Positions 44,351-52,891 are shown, counted from the stretch's first letter. The stretch is 64,000 nt of DNA from Candidatus Riflebacteria bacterium HGW-Riflebacteria-1 (GCA_002839445.1 PGYB01000013.1:1-64000); one strand, 5' to 3'. Program-made: numbers and translations. Notes: generated by a model from the sequence alone, not told the origin.

Positions 44351-44952
44351 GCGGTGTGATGCTAAAACAGCTGAAAAGGCTTTTGTTGATTATATTGTTG
44401 ACTACTGCTTTAACGCCGTTTCAGGCACTGGCCGCCGATATTGAACTTGACATGAGCTTTATGCGCGGCCGGGTTTTTATCAAGAGCCCCGACAAAGAAC
44501 CATTTGAAGCGCATGCCGGTCAGTATCGCCTGCCTCTTTCGACCAGTGTGGTGAGTCTCGCCGATGGACAGTGTTTTATGCAGTTGCCTGTAGCTGAACT
44601 TCGCACCAAGCAGGAAACTATTCTCGCTATCCTTGGCGACAAACAGTTTGAATTGCGCCAGGGCCTTGCCGGCTTCAGAATTGGCTCAGACACGGTAAAA
44701 ATTTCTACCGCCCACCTCGGTCTTGAGGTGGCTGATGCTCTGATTGTCATCAAGGCCAACCCGGTTTTGACCAGACTGTGCGTGATCAAGGGCAAGGCCG
44801 TTGTTGAGCAGGGAAAGTCGAAAACTACTGTGCTGGCCGGTCAGGAAATTGCCGCGGCCCCGCAGCGCCTTTCACAGGTTTACAAGCAGTCTGATGAACT
44901 GCGCTTTACCTGGTACTGGGTAAGTGCCGATAAAGAACCCGCTTTGCAGTAA
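44347..44952 (+). CDS. Secreted FecR-like domain protein
   Basis: The 201-residue product has a signal peptide (about 1-29, LKRLLLIILLTTALTPFQALAA). The mature part is beta-rich with features reminiscent of a FecR domain: a G-x-V-x-I strand, a switch to S-x-V-x-L-x-D-G-x-x-x-x-L-P (STSVVSLADGQCFMQLP), then strands ending in LCVIKGKAVVEQGKSKTTVLAGQE, which is the FecR-type GxVxV...VxxGQ pattern. It is not attached to a sigma regulator here. The start ATGA overlaps the NHL-protein stop; an in-frame ATG at 44359 is also possible. Both products are likely to act together in the envelope. Confidence 0.72.
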   Translation: MSGVMLKQLKRLLLIILLTTALTPFQALAADIELDMSFMRGRVFIKSPDKEPFEAHAGQYRLPLSTSVVSLADGQCFMQLPVAELRTKQETILAILGDKQFELRQGLAGFRIGSDTVKISTAHLGLEVADALIVIKANPVLTRLCVIKGKAVVEQGKSKTTVLAGQEIAAAPQRLSQVYKQSDELRFTWYWVSADKEPALQ

Positions 44953-44953
44953 G

Positions 44954-45643
44954 TCAGTAGGTATCGGCCTTGAAAAAATATCTTGCCGTGGCGACAATCT
45001 GCGCGCCTTCGCTGACATCGGCGACTACCATTATGCGAAACTGGTTGTTACTGCTCGAAAGGTATTCTGAGAGCACGCCGCCCGGCACCGGCGTCGATTG
45101 CGTGTACAGGTAATCATAAGAAATAGCCGAATAAACCCTGAGATAATACGCAGCGATTCCTGGGGTCACCGTAACTGGCGCCACAGAAACTGTGCGGTTT
45201 GTCGGGTTCCACTCGGGTGGGTTGGGCATGCTCTGAAAGCGCGGCAACGCTGCTCCCCAGTTAAGAGTGCGGCTGACGCTGAAAGTTTCGCTGTTAACTG
45301 AATAATAAAGCGTGTATTTGCCGGGCGTGAGCGGTGTATTTGCAGCTGTAAGCGTTGCTTCCTGCGAATTGGCAGCAGAAACATACGACAGGTTCGCTAT
45401 CTTTTTGCCGTTCTGATCTTCGACCCAGCCGCTAACGCCACTTCCGGCGCCTTTTACCGCGGCAAAAAGAATATTCTGTTCGCCTGAATCCTGGTAGGTC
45501 AGGGTGCCGGCGCAAAGAGTCGCGACCATGCTTGCCGGATCAGTATTTTCTCCGCCACCGCCACCGCCGCAACCGGTTAGCGCCATTGTCATAAAAGCGC
45601 CTGCCATAAGCAGCAAGATAGATATAGTCGTTTTAATTTTCAT
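44954..45643 (-). CDS. Lipoprotein with poly-Gly linker
   Basis: The 229-residue product starts at 45643 (GGAG six bases upstream). The signal ends LTGC (Cys25), followed by six glycines, a common tether after the lipidated Cys. The mature chain is beta-rich with a possible Ig-like or PPC-like fold (KIANLSYVSAANSQEATLTA, LTPGKYTLYYSVNSE). It has no enzymatic motif. The gene is convergent with the FecR-like gene, one base apart at the stops, and divergent from the carboxypeptidase gene. Confidence 0.78.
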   Translation of the reverse strand: MKIKTTISILLLMAGAFMTMALTGCGGGGGGENTDPASMVATLCAGTLTYQDSGEQNILFAAVKGAGSGVSGWVEDQNGKKIANLSYVSAANSQEATLTAANTPLTPGKYTLYYSVNSETFSVSRTLNWGAALPRFQSMPNPPEWNPTNRTVSVAPVTVTPGIAAYYLRVYSAISYDYLYTQSTPVPGGVLSEYLSSSNNQFRIMVVADVSEGAQIVATARYFFKADTY

Positions 45644-45755
45644 GTGAAGCTCCATTCGCAGGCGCTCAGCAGCGCCGGCCATACATTTTATTGTGCACAA
45701 GATACTAACATCTACACAACCTGGCGTCAAATCAGTATGTTTTTTTCAATTGCTG

Positions 45756-45784
45756 TTGACACTTGTTATGTACGGGCGTAAAAT
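45756..45784 (+). promoter_or_regulatory. Sigma-70 promoter of the carboxypeptidase gene
   Basis: Consensus TTGACA (45756-45761), a 17-nt spacer and TAAAAT (45779-45784). The start site would be about 75 nt before the ATG at 45865. Confidence 0.7.
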
Positions 45785-45864
45785 TGGTTATTGTAATCAA
45801 TTAAGTATATTGAGTATTAAGTAGTAAACATGAGTTTTTTGGTGCCTTACAAGGAGATAAGAGT

Positions 45865-47358
45865 ATGAGGCGATTTTTCACTACTATTTTTTGTTGTATT
45901 TCGCTGCTTTCTTTTGGAACTGTTAACGCTGAGCCGGTCAAGTGTCTGGCCAAGGTATCCAGGCTCACCAACAAGCAGATTGTAACGCTTGCATCACAGG
46001 GCTTCGACATAGCAAAACGCGGCGTCGATTTCGCCGAAATGGTTCTCGAACAGGATCAGGTGCAAGCTTTTGTCAGCAAAGGGCACCCGGTTAAGGTTAT
46101 TATTCCTGACCTCGATGCCTACATCAAAAAAGTTAAATCCACCCAGAACAAGAACGCCTCTTATTATACCTACGCAACAATGGAAAAACAGCTCAAGGCC
46201 TGGGCTGAAAAATATCCTGAACTGTGTGTTCTCGAGTCAATCGGCAAAACCCACGAAGATCGCGATATCTGGGCTCTTAAGATCAGCGACAACCCGGCAA
46301 AGAATGAGCCCGAGCCGGCAGCATTGCTCATGGGCGCGCATCACGCCAGAGAATGGCCTTCTATCGAAGTGCCGATGGCCACTGCCAAAAAACTTCTTAC
46401 CGAATACGACAGCAACCCCGAAGTTAAAAACCTTGTAGATAACCGCGAAACCTGGATTGTACCGATGGTTAATCCTGACGGCGTTGTCTATTCAATGGAA
46501 AAGAGCAAATACTGGCGCAAGAACCGCCGCAACAACGGCGGCACCTGGGGCGTCGACCTCAATCGCAATTACGGCTACCAGTGGGGTAATGTTGGTGCCA
46601 GCAGTTCAGGCAGTTCAGATACCTATCATGGCACAGGCCCCTTCAGCGAACCAGAAAGTTCGGCTCTCAAAGCACTGGTTGAGCGCGAGAAATTTCAGGC
46701 AAGCATTTCTTTCCATACCTACTCAGAGCTGATCCTTTATCCATTCGGATACGGTTACAATATCCCGAATCCCGACAGCAAGGTTTTCGTGAAGATGGCA
46801 AAGGATATGTCGCAGTTTAACCAGTACACGCCAAAGAACAGTGCTGAACTTTACCCGGCAATGGGTGACTCTGACGATTTCTTCTATGGCGAAATGAAAA
46901 TGCTGTCTTTCACCTTTGAGTTGTGCTCGACCTTTATTCCGGCAGCATCCCAGATCAGCACGTTCAATGAACTCAACGTTCCGGCCTGTCTCTACCTTAT
47001 CGACAAGGCCGGCACCTACGGTCTGGTCACTCCGGCCGGGCGTGACGAACTTATCAGCAACCTGAGCTTTGATGCGTCTATGAACGCGATCGTCGACAAT
47101 GTCGACCTGTTTGCCGGTGAAGGCAACGCTGCCATGCGCAACGAAGTGCTCAAGCAGCTTGAAAAAATCAGTCAGCGCACTGCTGCTCTGGTATGCACTG
47201 ACCTCAAAAATGGCGACAGCGCAAGCTGGCAGCGCATCAAAAATACCCCGCAGGCACGGCTGGCCGTTTCCTTTATTCGCAATCGCGTTCTCTTCGAAAG
47301 TGCGCATGAAAGCAGCACTTATCGCGAAGATCTCGTCGCAGAAATAAAAAACAGCTGA
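45865..47358 (+). CDS. Secreted M14 zinc carboxypeptidase
   Basis: The 497-residue product has a signal peptide (MRRFFTTIFCCISLLSFGTVNA), a propeptide-like region (about 24-100), and a funnelin M14 metallocarboxypeptidase domain (about 100-385). The zinc ligands are His160 and Glu163 (HAREW) and His284 (SFHTYSE). The catalytic Glu352 is in TFELC. The substrate-side motifs NPDGVVYS, RKNRR and DLNRNYGYQWG are intact, so it is probably active. A C-terminal extension of about 110 helical residues follows. It would remove C-terminal residues from peptides outside the cytoplasm. It has its own promoter and ends at a hairpin terminator. Confidence 0.92.
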   Translation: MRRFFTTIFCCISLLSFGTVNAEPVKCLAKVSRLTNKQIVTLASQGFDIAKRGVDFAEMVLEQDQVQAFVSKGHPVKVIIPDLDAYIKKVKSTQNKNASYYTYATMEKQLKAWAEKYPELCVLESIGKTHEDRDIWALKISDNPAKNEPEPAALLMGAHHAREWPSIEVPMATAKKLLTEYDSNPEVKNLVDNRETWIVPMVNPDGVVYSMEKSKYWRKNRRNNGGTWGVDLNRNYGYQWGNVGASSSGSSDTYHGTGPFSEPESSALKALVEREKFQASISFHTYSELILYPFGYGYNIPNPDSKVFVKMAKDMSQFNQYTPKNSAELYPAMGDSDDFFYGEMKMLSFTFELCSTFIPAASQISTFNELNVPACLYLIDKAGTYGLVTPAGRDELISNLSFDASMNAIVDNVDLFAGEGNAAMRNEVLKQLEKISQRTAALVCTDLKNGDSASWQRIKNTPQARLAVSFIRNRVLFESAHESSTYREDLVAEIKNS

Positions 47359-47385
47359 ATTCTTTAACTAATCAGTTAAGCGTGT

Positions 47386-47391
47386 TATAAT
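47386..47391 (+). promoter_or_regulatory. Candidate -10 box before the HD-GYP gene
   Basis: A perfect TATAAT at 47386-47391. Upstream, TTAACT-AATC-AGTTAA (47364-47379) is a perfect six-base inverted repeat overlapping the -35 position, whose match to TTGACA is weak. This would fit a repressible or activated promoter. The transcript would start inside the hairpin described at 47390-47421. Confidence 0.45.
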
Positions 47392-47421
47392 GAGTCACCC
47401 TCGCGGGTGATTCATTTTTTT
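47390..47421 (+). terminator. Hairpin with T-run touching the HD-GYP start codon
   Basis: ATGAGTCACCC (47390-47400), loop TCGC, GGGTGATTCAT (47405-47415) with a single G-T wobble, then seven T (47415-47421). It reads as an intrinsic terminator of the carboxypeptidase gene, yet the next base begins the ATG of the HD-GYP gene. Confidence 0.8.
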
Positions 47422-48666
47422 ATGGCACAATCAACTAAACTTAGCGACGTAACAATCTTTACCGGATACAGCTATATAGGCTCCTGCAAGGAGTTTGTCT
47501 GGATCCAGGGTGATCGCATTGGCAGCAAGCAGATGCCGTCGCGATTTATTTTTCGCGGCCTGGTCTGTGAATACGATGTCGAAGCGCTGATGATCCGCAA
47601 AGATCTCTATCTGCGCTCCAAAGACGGTAAAGAGTATATTGTCAGTGATTTTCAGATCACCGATATTAACGACGCCGAAAATGTTGGCGGCATCGCACGC
47701 AATTTTGACCTGCTCTTTGAAAAATTTCCTGAGCTGAAGTCGATTACCACCGGCGAAAAGGTCGTTATCACCAAAAAGACGCAGGTTCTCGCTTTCAAAT
47801 CGGTTTCAGATGTCATTCACCAGGTAAAGTCGGGGCATGGCATCGACGTGAAACAGACAAGTGAAGTCTCCAGCAAGCTCGTTGACGAGGTGCTGCAGTC
47901 GCCCGACGCCATCCTCAACCTGATGGATATCAAGTCATTCGATGACTATACTTTCACGCATAACATTAACGTCTCGACAATTTCGCTGTTGATCGGTCTC
48001 GCGCTCAACCTGCCGCGCGAAGAGATGAATGATCTCGGCATCGGTGCTCTCTTGCACGATGTTGGCAAGCTCAAGATTCCTCTCAGCATCCTCAATAAAG
48101 ATGGCAAGCTCACCGACCAGGAATTTCTGGAAATGAAGTCGCACCCGACTTATGGCTACGAAATCCTTTCCAAGTCGAAGGGCATTCCGGAACGGTCGCG
48201 CATGGTCGCTTTGCAGCACCACGAAAAATTTCAGGGCGGCGGTTACCCGCGTCGTCTCAAAGGCATCGAAATCAGCCTGTTTGGCCGCATCTGCGCGGTT
48301 GCAGATGTTTATGACGCTCTCACCACCGACCGGCCGTATCGTGTTGCGATGACGCCTTACGAAGCGATGAAGATTTTGACTTCAGGCATGGATAACCACT
48401 TTGACCCGAAAATTCTCGGCGCCTTTATCCGCAAGTTCTCGCTCTACCCGGCTGGCAGCCTGGTCTGTCTCAATGACGGTTCTGTTGGCCTCGTGCTCAA
48501 AAACAATCCGTCTTCAGTTATCAGGCCGGTTATCAAGATTGTCGCCGACTCCTCAGGCCGCCGCATGAAAGATCGCGTCGAAGTTAACCTGCTCGAATAC
48601 AAGGACCTCTTTATCAAAGGCCCGGCTGATGCCAGCAAAATGAATATTACCGCCTCAGAAAAGTAA
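47422..48666 (+). CDS. HD-GYP cyclic-di-nucleotide phosphodiesterase
   Basis: The 414-residue product has an N-terminal region of about 135 residues without recognised domain and an HD-GYP domain (about 140-375) of the type that hydrolyses cyclic di-GMP. The metal and catalytic motifs are present: the first His in FTHNINVST, the HD pair His212-Asp213 in HDVGKLKIP, HPTYGYE, HHEKFQGGGYP starting at 266 (the GYP loop), and DVYDALTTDRPYR. It is expected to be active and cytoplasmic. The ATG at 47422 is preferred over the GTG at 47407, which lies inside a terminator hairpin. No good ribosome site precedes it. Confidence 0.9.
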   Translation: MAQSTKLSDVTIFTGYSYIGSCKEFVWIQGDRIGSKQMPSRFIFRGLVCEYDVEALMIRKDLYLRSKDGKEYIVSDFQITDINDAENVGGIARNFDLLFEKFPELKSITTGEKVVITKKTQVLAFKSVSDVIHQVKSGHGIDVKQTSEVSSKLVDEVLQSPDAILNLMDIKSFDDYTFTHNINVSTISLLIGLALNLPREEMNDLGIGALLHDVGKLKIPLSILNKDGKLTDQEFLEMKSHPTYGYEILSKSKGIPERSRMVALQHHEKFQGGGYPRRLKGIEISLFGRICAVADVYDALTTDRPYRVAMTPYEAMKILTSGMDNHFDPKILGAFIRKFSLYPAGSLVCLNDGSVGLVLKNNPSSVIRPVIKIVADSSGRRMKDRVEVNLLEYKDLFIKGPADASKMNITASEK

Positions 48667-48680
48667 ACGGGTGGGTTTTG

Positions 48681-49214
48681 ATGAGACTCCATAGTTCGGC
48701 CCGATTCGTCTTAATAATAGCAGCTGTTTTGCTGCTTTTGACAGCTCAAACTGCTAACAACCCGCTTTTCGCCCAGTTCTTTACCGACCTTGACGAACCC
48801 GAAGCGCCGGGGGGACAACAAACTGCGACAGCAACGACTGCCGTCTCTCCGGTCCAGTCTTTACCCGAGCCGGTTGTCGGCACCGGCCGCGTTGCCATTT
48901 CGATCGAAAGTTTCAAGGGCGCCAATCCGAAACATATTTCGCGGCTTGCCGACCGTGTCGAAATCTGGCTTGGCGACAAGCGACTGGCGTCTCTCAACCA
49001 CGTTGACCCTGAAGTCGTGAACGAAAAGCATCGCAGAATTTTTCTGTTTCCCGAACTCAGCCTTGCCAACGGTTATTATTTTATTACCGTGCGGCTTTAC
49101 AGCTCTGCAGCCTTATACGGGCGCGACAAATGGCATGGCGAGACATTTCAGGTTGGCATTCATCCCGACAAAACTTCACGGGTGTACAAAAGAGTGGCAT
49201 TTTTTCATTTCTGA
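48681..49214 (+). CDS. Secreted protein of unknown function
   Basis: The 177-residue product has a signal peptide (about 1-31, FVLIIAAVLLLLTAQTANNPLFA), a Thr/Ala/Pro-rich linker (about 35-65) and a beta-rich C-terminal domain (about 68-177) ending in VYKRVAFFHF. I see no known family. It follows the HD-GYP gene by 14 bases and precedes the ECF sigma gene by 24, so it may bridge the two as part of one transcription unit. An envelope target of the stress response is possible but unproven. Confidence 0.7.
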   Translation: MRLHSSARFVLIIAAVLLLLTAQTANNPLFAQFFTDLDEPEAPGGQQTATATTAVSPVQSLPEPVVGTGRVAISIESFKGANPKHISRLADRVEIWLGDKRLASLNHVDPEVVNEKHRRIFLFPELSLANGYYFITVRLYSSAALYGRDKWHGETFQVGIHPDKTSRVYKRVAFFHF

Positions 49215-49238
49215 CGGTAAAAAACTGGAACCTTAACC

Positions 49239-49838
49239 ATGACTCCGGAGTCTAAACCAATTGAACAGCACGGTGACCATGATTTGCTTGAGCGGATCAG
49301 GCGTGGCGACCAGAAGGCTTTCTCTGAGCTGGTAGCAGCTTATGAGAAAACCGTTTATCGCATGTGCTGGCGTTTCTTCATGAATGAAGAAGACTCTCTC
49401 GATGCCGTTCAGGAGGTGTTCTTGAAAGTGTACAAGGCGATTGCCAGATTCGAAGGGCGTTCTTCGCTGAAGACCTGGATATATCGCATCACGTCGAACA
49501 CCTGCATCAGCATCGCCGAGAAAAAAAAGCGCGAAAAAGAAGGCTTGCTGCAGACTTTTATGGGCTGGTGGTCAGGAGAATCACAGGAAACTCCTGAAGA
49601 AGAGCTTCTTGACCGTGAGCTTCGCAACCTGAACCAGAAAATGGTTGCCGAAAAAGTTGCAGCGCTGCCAGAAGCTTATCGCATGCCGGTTATTCTCAAG
49701 GACATGGAAGGAATGTCGCTCGAAAAAATTTCTGAAATTCTCGAAGTGCCTATTGGCACTGTTAAATCTCGCATTAATCGTGGACGCAGGATTCTGCAGG
49801 AATCTTTGCAGGCTTATGTTCAGGGGAGACTCGCATGA
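49239..49838 (+). CDS. rpoE: ECF-family RNA polymerase sigma factor
   Basis: The 199-residue sigma factor has only the two ECF regions. Sigma-2 (about 25-95) holds the core-binding and -10 recognition segment (DSLDAVQEVFLKVYKAIARFEGR pattern, then SLKTWIYRITSN). Sigma-4 (about 135-190) holds LPEAYRMPVILKDMEGMS and a helix-turn-helix ending IGTVKSRINRGRRIL, which reads the -35 element. The next gene, overlapping by four bases (ATGA), is a membrane anti-sigma candidate, and the third is HtrA. This matches the RpoE-RseA-DegP logic of envelope stress control. The symbol is by analogy. Confidence 0.93.
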   Translation: MTPESKPIEQHGDHDLLERIRRGDQKAFSELVAAYEKTVYRMCWRFFMNEEDSLDAVQEVFLKVYKAIARFEGRSSLKTWIYRITSNTCISIAEKKKREKEGLLQTFMGWWSGESQETPEEELLDRELRNLNQKMVAEKVAALPEAYRMPVILKDMEGMSLEKISEILEVPIGTVKSRINRGRRILQESLQAYVQGRLA

Positions 49839-50428
49839 AAAAGTGCTGCATTTATCTTGACGCTCTTGAAAACAGATCTTCTGAAGATGCTGCCGTCTGG
49901 CAGGATGTCCTGATGCATGCCAGTCGATGTCCTGACTGTGCCACAGACATGAAGCAGCGCAGCGAGATTCTCGAAATACTCGCCGAAACACCGGAGCCAG
50001 AATACCCGTCGCTATTGCATTCAGCCATCATGACGAACATCGAAGATGCCGGTCGCAGTTCATCTGCCGAAGCAGAGCCGGGTCTTCTGGCCAGGCTGTT
50101 CGATCGCATGCTGCAGCCGGTAGAACTCGTGGTGTCGCTTGCCTGTCTCGTCATGTTTGTTTTTCTCATGCAGCTTGATCATCAGCAGCAAGTTGGTATC
50201 AGGCCAGTCGTCAGATCTGCCGCGCTGTCGGTTAAGCCGCCAGCGCCCAGTATCAGCCGGCCACGTTCGCCGGCGCGCCCGCAACTCGAAACCGTTTCTG
50301 CCGCAGAAGTCGATCAGTTTCTGCGCCAGCTTGAAGATTTTAATCGCACCCACCCGGAGCAGCGCCAGCCTCAGATCGGCTTTACGCCAGAGCTTCGTCT
50401 GGTTAACGACCTGTCCAACCGGAGATAA
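49835..50428 (+). CDS. Membrane-bound anti-sigma factor (zinc-binding type)
   Basis: The 197-residue product has a cytoplasmic N-terminal domain (about 1-95) with HASRCPDC (His28, Cys32, Cys35), the H-x3-C-x2-C motif of zinc-binding anti-sigma (ZAS) domains. A single membrane segment follows (about 98-113, VSLACLVMFVFLMQL), then a Pro/Arg/Ser-rich periplasmic linker and a short C-terminal region. Such proteins hold their cognate ECF sigma at the membrane until proteolysis or a redox change releases it. Overlap with the sigma gene start/stop indicates translational coupling and stoichiometric synthesis. Confidence 0.85.
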   Translation: MKKCCIYLDALENRSSEDAAVWQDVLMHASRCPDCATDMKQRSEILEILAETPEPEYPSLLHSAIMTNIEDAGRSSSAEAEPGLLARLFDRMLQPVELVVSLACLVMFVFLMQLDHQQQVGIRPVVRSAALSVKPPAPSISRPRSPARPQLETVSAAEVDQFLRQLEDFNRTHPEQRQPQIGFTPELRLVNDLSNRR

Positions 50429-50430
50429 TC

Positions 50431-51798
50431 ATGAAAAATGTTACCAGAGCCTTAGTCATATTACTGGTTTTACTGGCTTTTGCAGCGCATGTCGAAGCAG
50501 CTGCGCCTGAATTGTTTGGCACATCTCTGATAGCAGATATTGCAGAGCGTGTCAGTCCGGCAGTTGTTGCCATCGAATCGGTTCATTATGTCAGGGCCCG
50601 CCGGCGCAGTGGCTTTGGCGATCCGGTTCTTGATCGCATGTTTGGCCATCTGTTTGAAGACGATTTTATGGGTTTCAATAACGTTATTCCTCGCCGCGGC
50701 AATGGGTCAGGCGTATTTATCAGCCCCGAAGGCCATCTGCTGACCAATGAGCACGTAATTGCCGGAGCCGATGAAATAATGGTCAAGCTGCCTTCGGGCA
50801 AAAGCTACAAGGCGCGGGTAATTGGCAAAGACATGCGCACCGACCTCGCGGTGCTTAAAGTCGATGCCGATGAGGTGTTGCCGCACGTGCCGATTGGCGA
50901 TTCGTCAGCTTTGCGGGTCGGCGAATGGGTTGTCGCTATTGGTAATCCTTTTGGACTGGGCATGACCGTGACCACCGGGGTCGTATCGGCGCTTAACCGC
51001 GATCTCTCGGTCGATCGCGAGCGCAACTACAAAGATCTGATTCAGACTGACGCTTCGATTAACCCGGGTAATTCAGGTGGCGCGCTGCTGAACACCGGCG
51101 GCGAACTGATCGGCATCAATACGGCAATCATACCTTACGGGCAGGGAATCGGCTTTGCCATTCCGGTCAACCTGGCCAAGCGCATCGTTGGCGACCTTAT
51201 GGCTTATGGGCGGGTAAAAAAGGCGTTTCTCGGGGTGACGGTTCAGGCAATAACTCCTGAACTGGCAAAATACTTTGAGATTCCCAGTGAGGGTGTGCTG
51301 GTAACCGAAGTGGTCAAGGACTCGACAGCGTTCAAGGCTGGCGTGGTTCCTGGTGATGTGATAAGTGATATTCAGGGCCGCAAAATCAATGGCCTTGACG
51401 ATTTTCACAGCGCGCTCGATGCCCAGAGAGTGGGCGAGACCGCTCAGATAAAGATCTTTCGCAAAGGCAAAACTGGTGTGTTCGACGTCGAATTCAAAGA
51501 GAACCCGGCCAGCAAAAGCCCGCTCGGCGTTACCGCAAAACGCGTAGATTCTGAGCTGGTAAAGAAGTATACGCTCTACGTCGACCGTGGTTGCGTTATT
51601 ACCATGGTGGCACCAGATTCGCCGGCCGGCAAAGCCGGACTTCGCGCTGGTGATGTTATTCAGCAGATTAACCGCGTGCCGACTCTCACTGAAAAAGAGT
51701 TCGATAGCGCGGTCGCTCGACTGCAGGCCGGTTCACAGGCGGTTATGCGCGTGGTGCGCGGGCAAACCGTCAACCTTTTGCTGGTAAATATCGAATAA
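50431..51798 (+). CDS. degP: Periplasmic HtrA/Deg serine protease
   Basis: The 455-residue DegP/DegQ-family protease-chaperone has a signal peptide (about 1-23) and a chymotrypsin-fold domain with triad His108 (LTNEHVIAGAD), Asp138 (RTDLAVLK) and Ser215 (NPGNSGGAL). Two PDZ domains follow (about 255-345 and 360-450, carboxylate loops FLGV and PLGV). It degrades or refolds damaged proteins in the periplasm. The ORF starts two bases after the anti-sigma gene, making it part of the sigma operon, so the regulon's main effector is produced with its regulators. Length is typical. Confidence 0.96.
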   Translation: MKNVTRALVILLVLLAFAAHVEAAAPELFGTSLIADIAERVSPAVVAIESVHYVRARRRSGFGDPVLDRMFGHLFEDDFMGFNNVIPRRGNGSGVFISPEGHLLTNEHVIAGADEIMVKLPSGKSYKARVIGKDMRTDLAVLKVDADEVLPHVPIGDSSALRVGEWVVAIGNPFGLGMTVTTGVVSALNRDLSVDRERNYKDLIQTDASINPGNSGGALLNTGGELIGINTAIIPYGQGIGFAIPVNLAKRIVGDLMAYGRVKKAFLGVTVQAITPELAKYFEIPSEGVLVTEVVKDSTAFKAGVVPGDVISDIQGRKINGLDDFHSALDAQRVGETAQIKIFRKGKTGVFDVEFKENPASKSPLGVTAKRVDSELVKKYTLYVDRGCVITMVAPDSPAGKAGLRAGDVIQQINRVPTLTEKEFDSAVARLQAGSQAVMRVVRGQTVNLLLVNIE

Positions 51799-51822
51799 TT
51801 TTTTCAAACTCTGCAAAAATTA

Positions 51823-51851
51823 TTGCATTCCTGCATACCACTTCGTATAAT
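51823..51851 (+). promoter_or_regulatory. Sigma-70 promoter of the PtsN-like gene
   Basis: TTGCAT (51823-51828), a 17-nt spacer and consensus TATAAT (51846-51851), followed by GGAGG before the ATG at 51887. Confidence 0.8.
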
Positions 51852-51886
51852 CACAACATAACCTCATATACTCGGAGGGCAATATA

Positions 51887-52339
51887 ATGCAATTGGTTGA
51901 TGTACTGAAGGAAAACCTCGTTTTCCTCAATTTCGAAGCAGAAAACAAAGATCAGGCGATTGAGAAGTTCATTCTCTCTCTCCAGAAAACTGGTGCAATC
52001 AAAGAACCAGCCGCTCTCAAAGACGCCCTTTTCGAGAGGGAAAAGCTCGGCACAACTGGTGTCGGTGGTGGTATCGCCATGCCGCACGCCCGCTCAAGTG
52101 CTATTAAAGATCTGACCGTGGCATTTTTCAGATCAGAAGACGGCATTGATTTTAAGGCGATCGACAACAACCCGGTAAACATCATTTTTATGCTGCTTGC
52201 CCCGGTTTCGTCTGGTGGTCCTTATCTCAAGCTGCTTGCCAAGATTTCGCGCCTGCTGCGCAGCGATGACTTCAAAAATTCGCTGCTTGAAGCCAAAGAT
52301 GCAGCAGCAGTAATGCAGATTATTCAGGAAAATGACTGA
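51887..52339 (+). CDS. ptsN: PTS IIA component (PtsN/fructose type)
   Basis: This 150-residue EIIA of the fructose/mannitol family has the phosphorylated His in GIAMPHARSSAI (His66-His68 region) and the usual N-terminal helix and FLLL/LLKLLAKISRLL segment. Without adjacent sugar permease genes it most resembles the regulatory PtsN (EIIA-Ntr), which receives phosphate from a PTS relay and controls other proteins rather than sugar uptake. Length is normal for a stand-alone IIA. It overlaps the next gene by eight bases. Confidence 0.88.
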   Translation: MQLVDVLKENLVFLNFEAENKDQAIEKFILSLQKTGAIKEPAALKDALFEREKLGTTGVGGGIAMPHARSSAIKDLTVAFFRSEDGIDFKAIDNNPVNIIFMLLAPVSSGGPYLKLLAKISRLLRSDDFKNSLLEAKDAAAVMQIIQEND

Positions 52340-52844
52340 TCGGCCGCGCAATGGTCTGCTGACCCAGACCAGAAACAGGTATGTTTTTATAGCCCTGCTC
52401 GCCCTTTGTGGCGCAGGGTTTTCTAGTTTAGACATTGTTGCGCTTGAACCGGCCCGGCGCGTGTTTGCCCAGACCAGCGCCAAGCGTGAGACTGCTGCCG
52501 GCAAAAGCAAGACCAGGGCCAAAAAAGGCAAGGCAACCGAAAAGGGCAAGGCTGTCGAAGTCAAGGCAGATGAGCCGATGTTTCTGCAAGAAGCTGACAA
52601 AACTGCTGGCTTTATGCCCGAAATATTTCGTTGCCCTGAGTGCGGCTACGAACAGGACGAAATCGGCAACTGCCCTGATCATACGGCAATTGAGCTCGTA
52701 AAGATCTTGTCTGCTGGCAGAGACCCGCTTGCGCCCGCAGAGCTGGATGGTAACGAAGACATCATCGTCGATGTTCCCCTCAAGAACATTGAATTCAAAA
52801 AAGAGGCCGTGACCACCCCTGCAACTGAAAGTGCTCAGCTGTGA
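52332..52844 (+). CDS. Membrane-anchored or secreted protein with zinc-ribbon-like motif
   Basis: The 170-residue product has a basic N-tail, a hydrophobic segment (about 18-35, VFIALLALCGAGFSSLDIV), a Lys/Ala-rich linker (about 50-80), and a Cys cluster FRCPECGYEQDEIGNCPDH (about 100-118). That cluster has the CPxC...C spacing of zinc-ribbon or heavy-metal-binding periplasmic modules. The tail is acidic. It overlaps ptsN by eight bases, so the two are translationally linked. I do not recognise the family; metal binding at the Cys/His cluster is inference. Confidence 0.72.
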   Translation: MTDRPRNGLLTQTRNRYVFIALLALCGAGFSSLDIVALEPARRVFAQTSAKRETAAGKSKTRAKKGKATEKGKAVEVKADEPMFLQEADKTAGFMPEIFRCPECGYEQDEIGNCPDHTAIELVKILSAGRDPLAPAELDGNEDIIVDVPLKNIEFKKEAVTTPATESAQL

Positions 52845-52891
52845 TGAGGCAGCCCGACCCATGCTAATCGAATACTGACAAAAGTTTATAG

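Noticed and set aside
47407..47421. Upstream GTG start for the HD-GYP gene
   Set aside because: The codon lies in the stem of the terminator hairpin and would be sequestered; the ATG at 47422 is adjacent.
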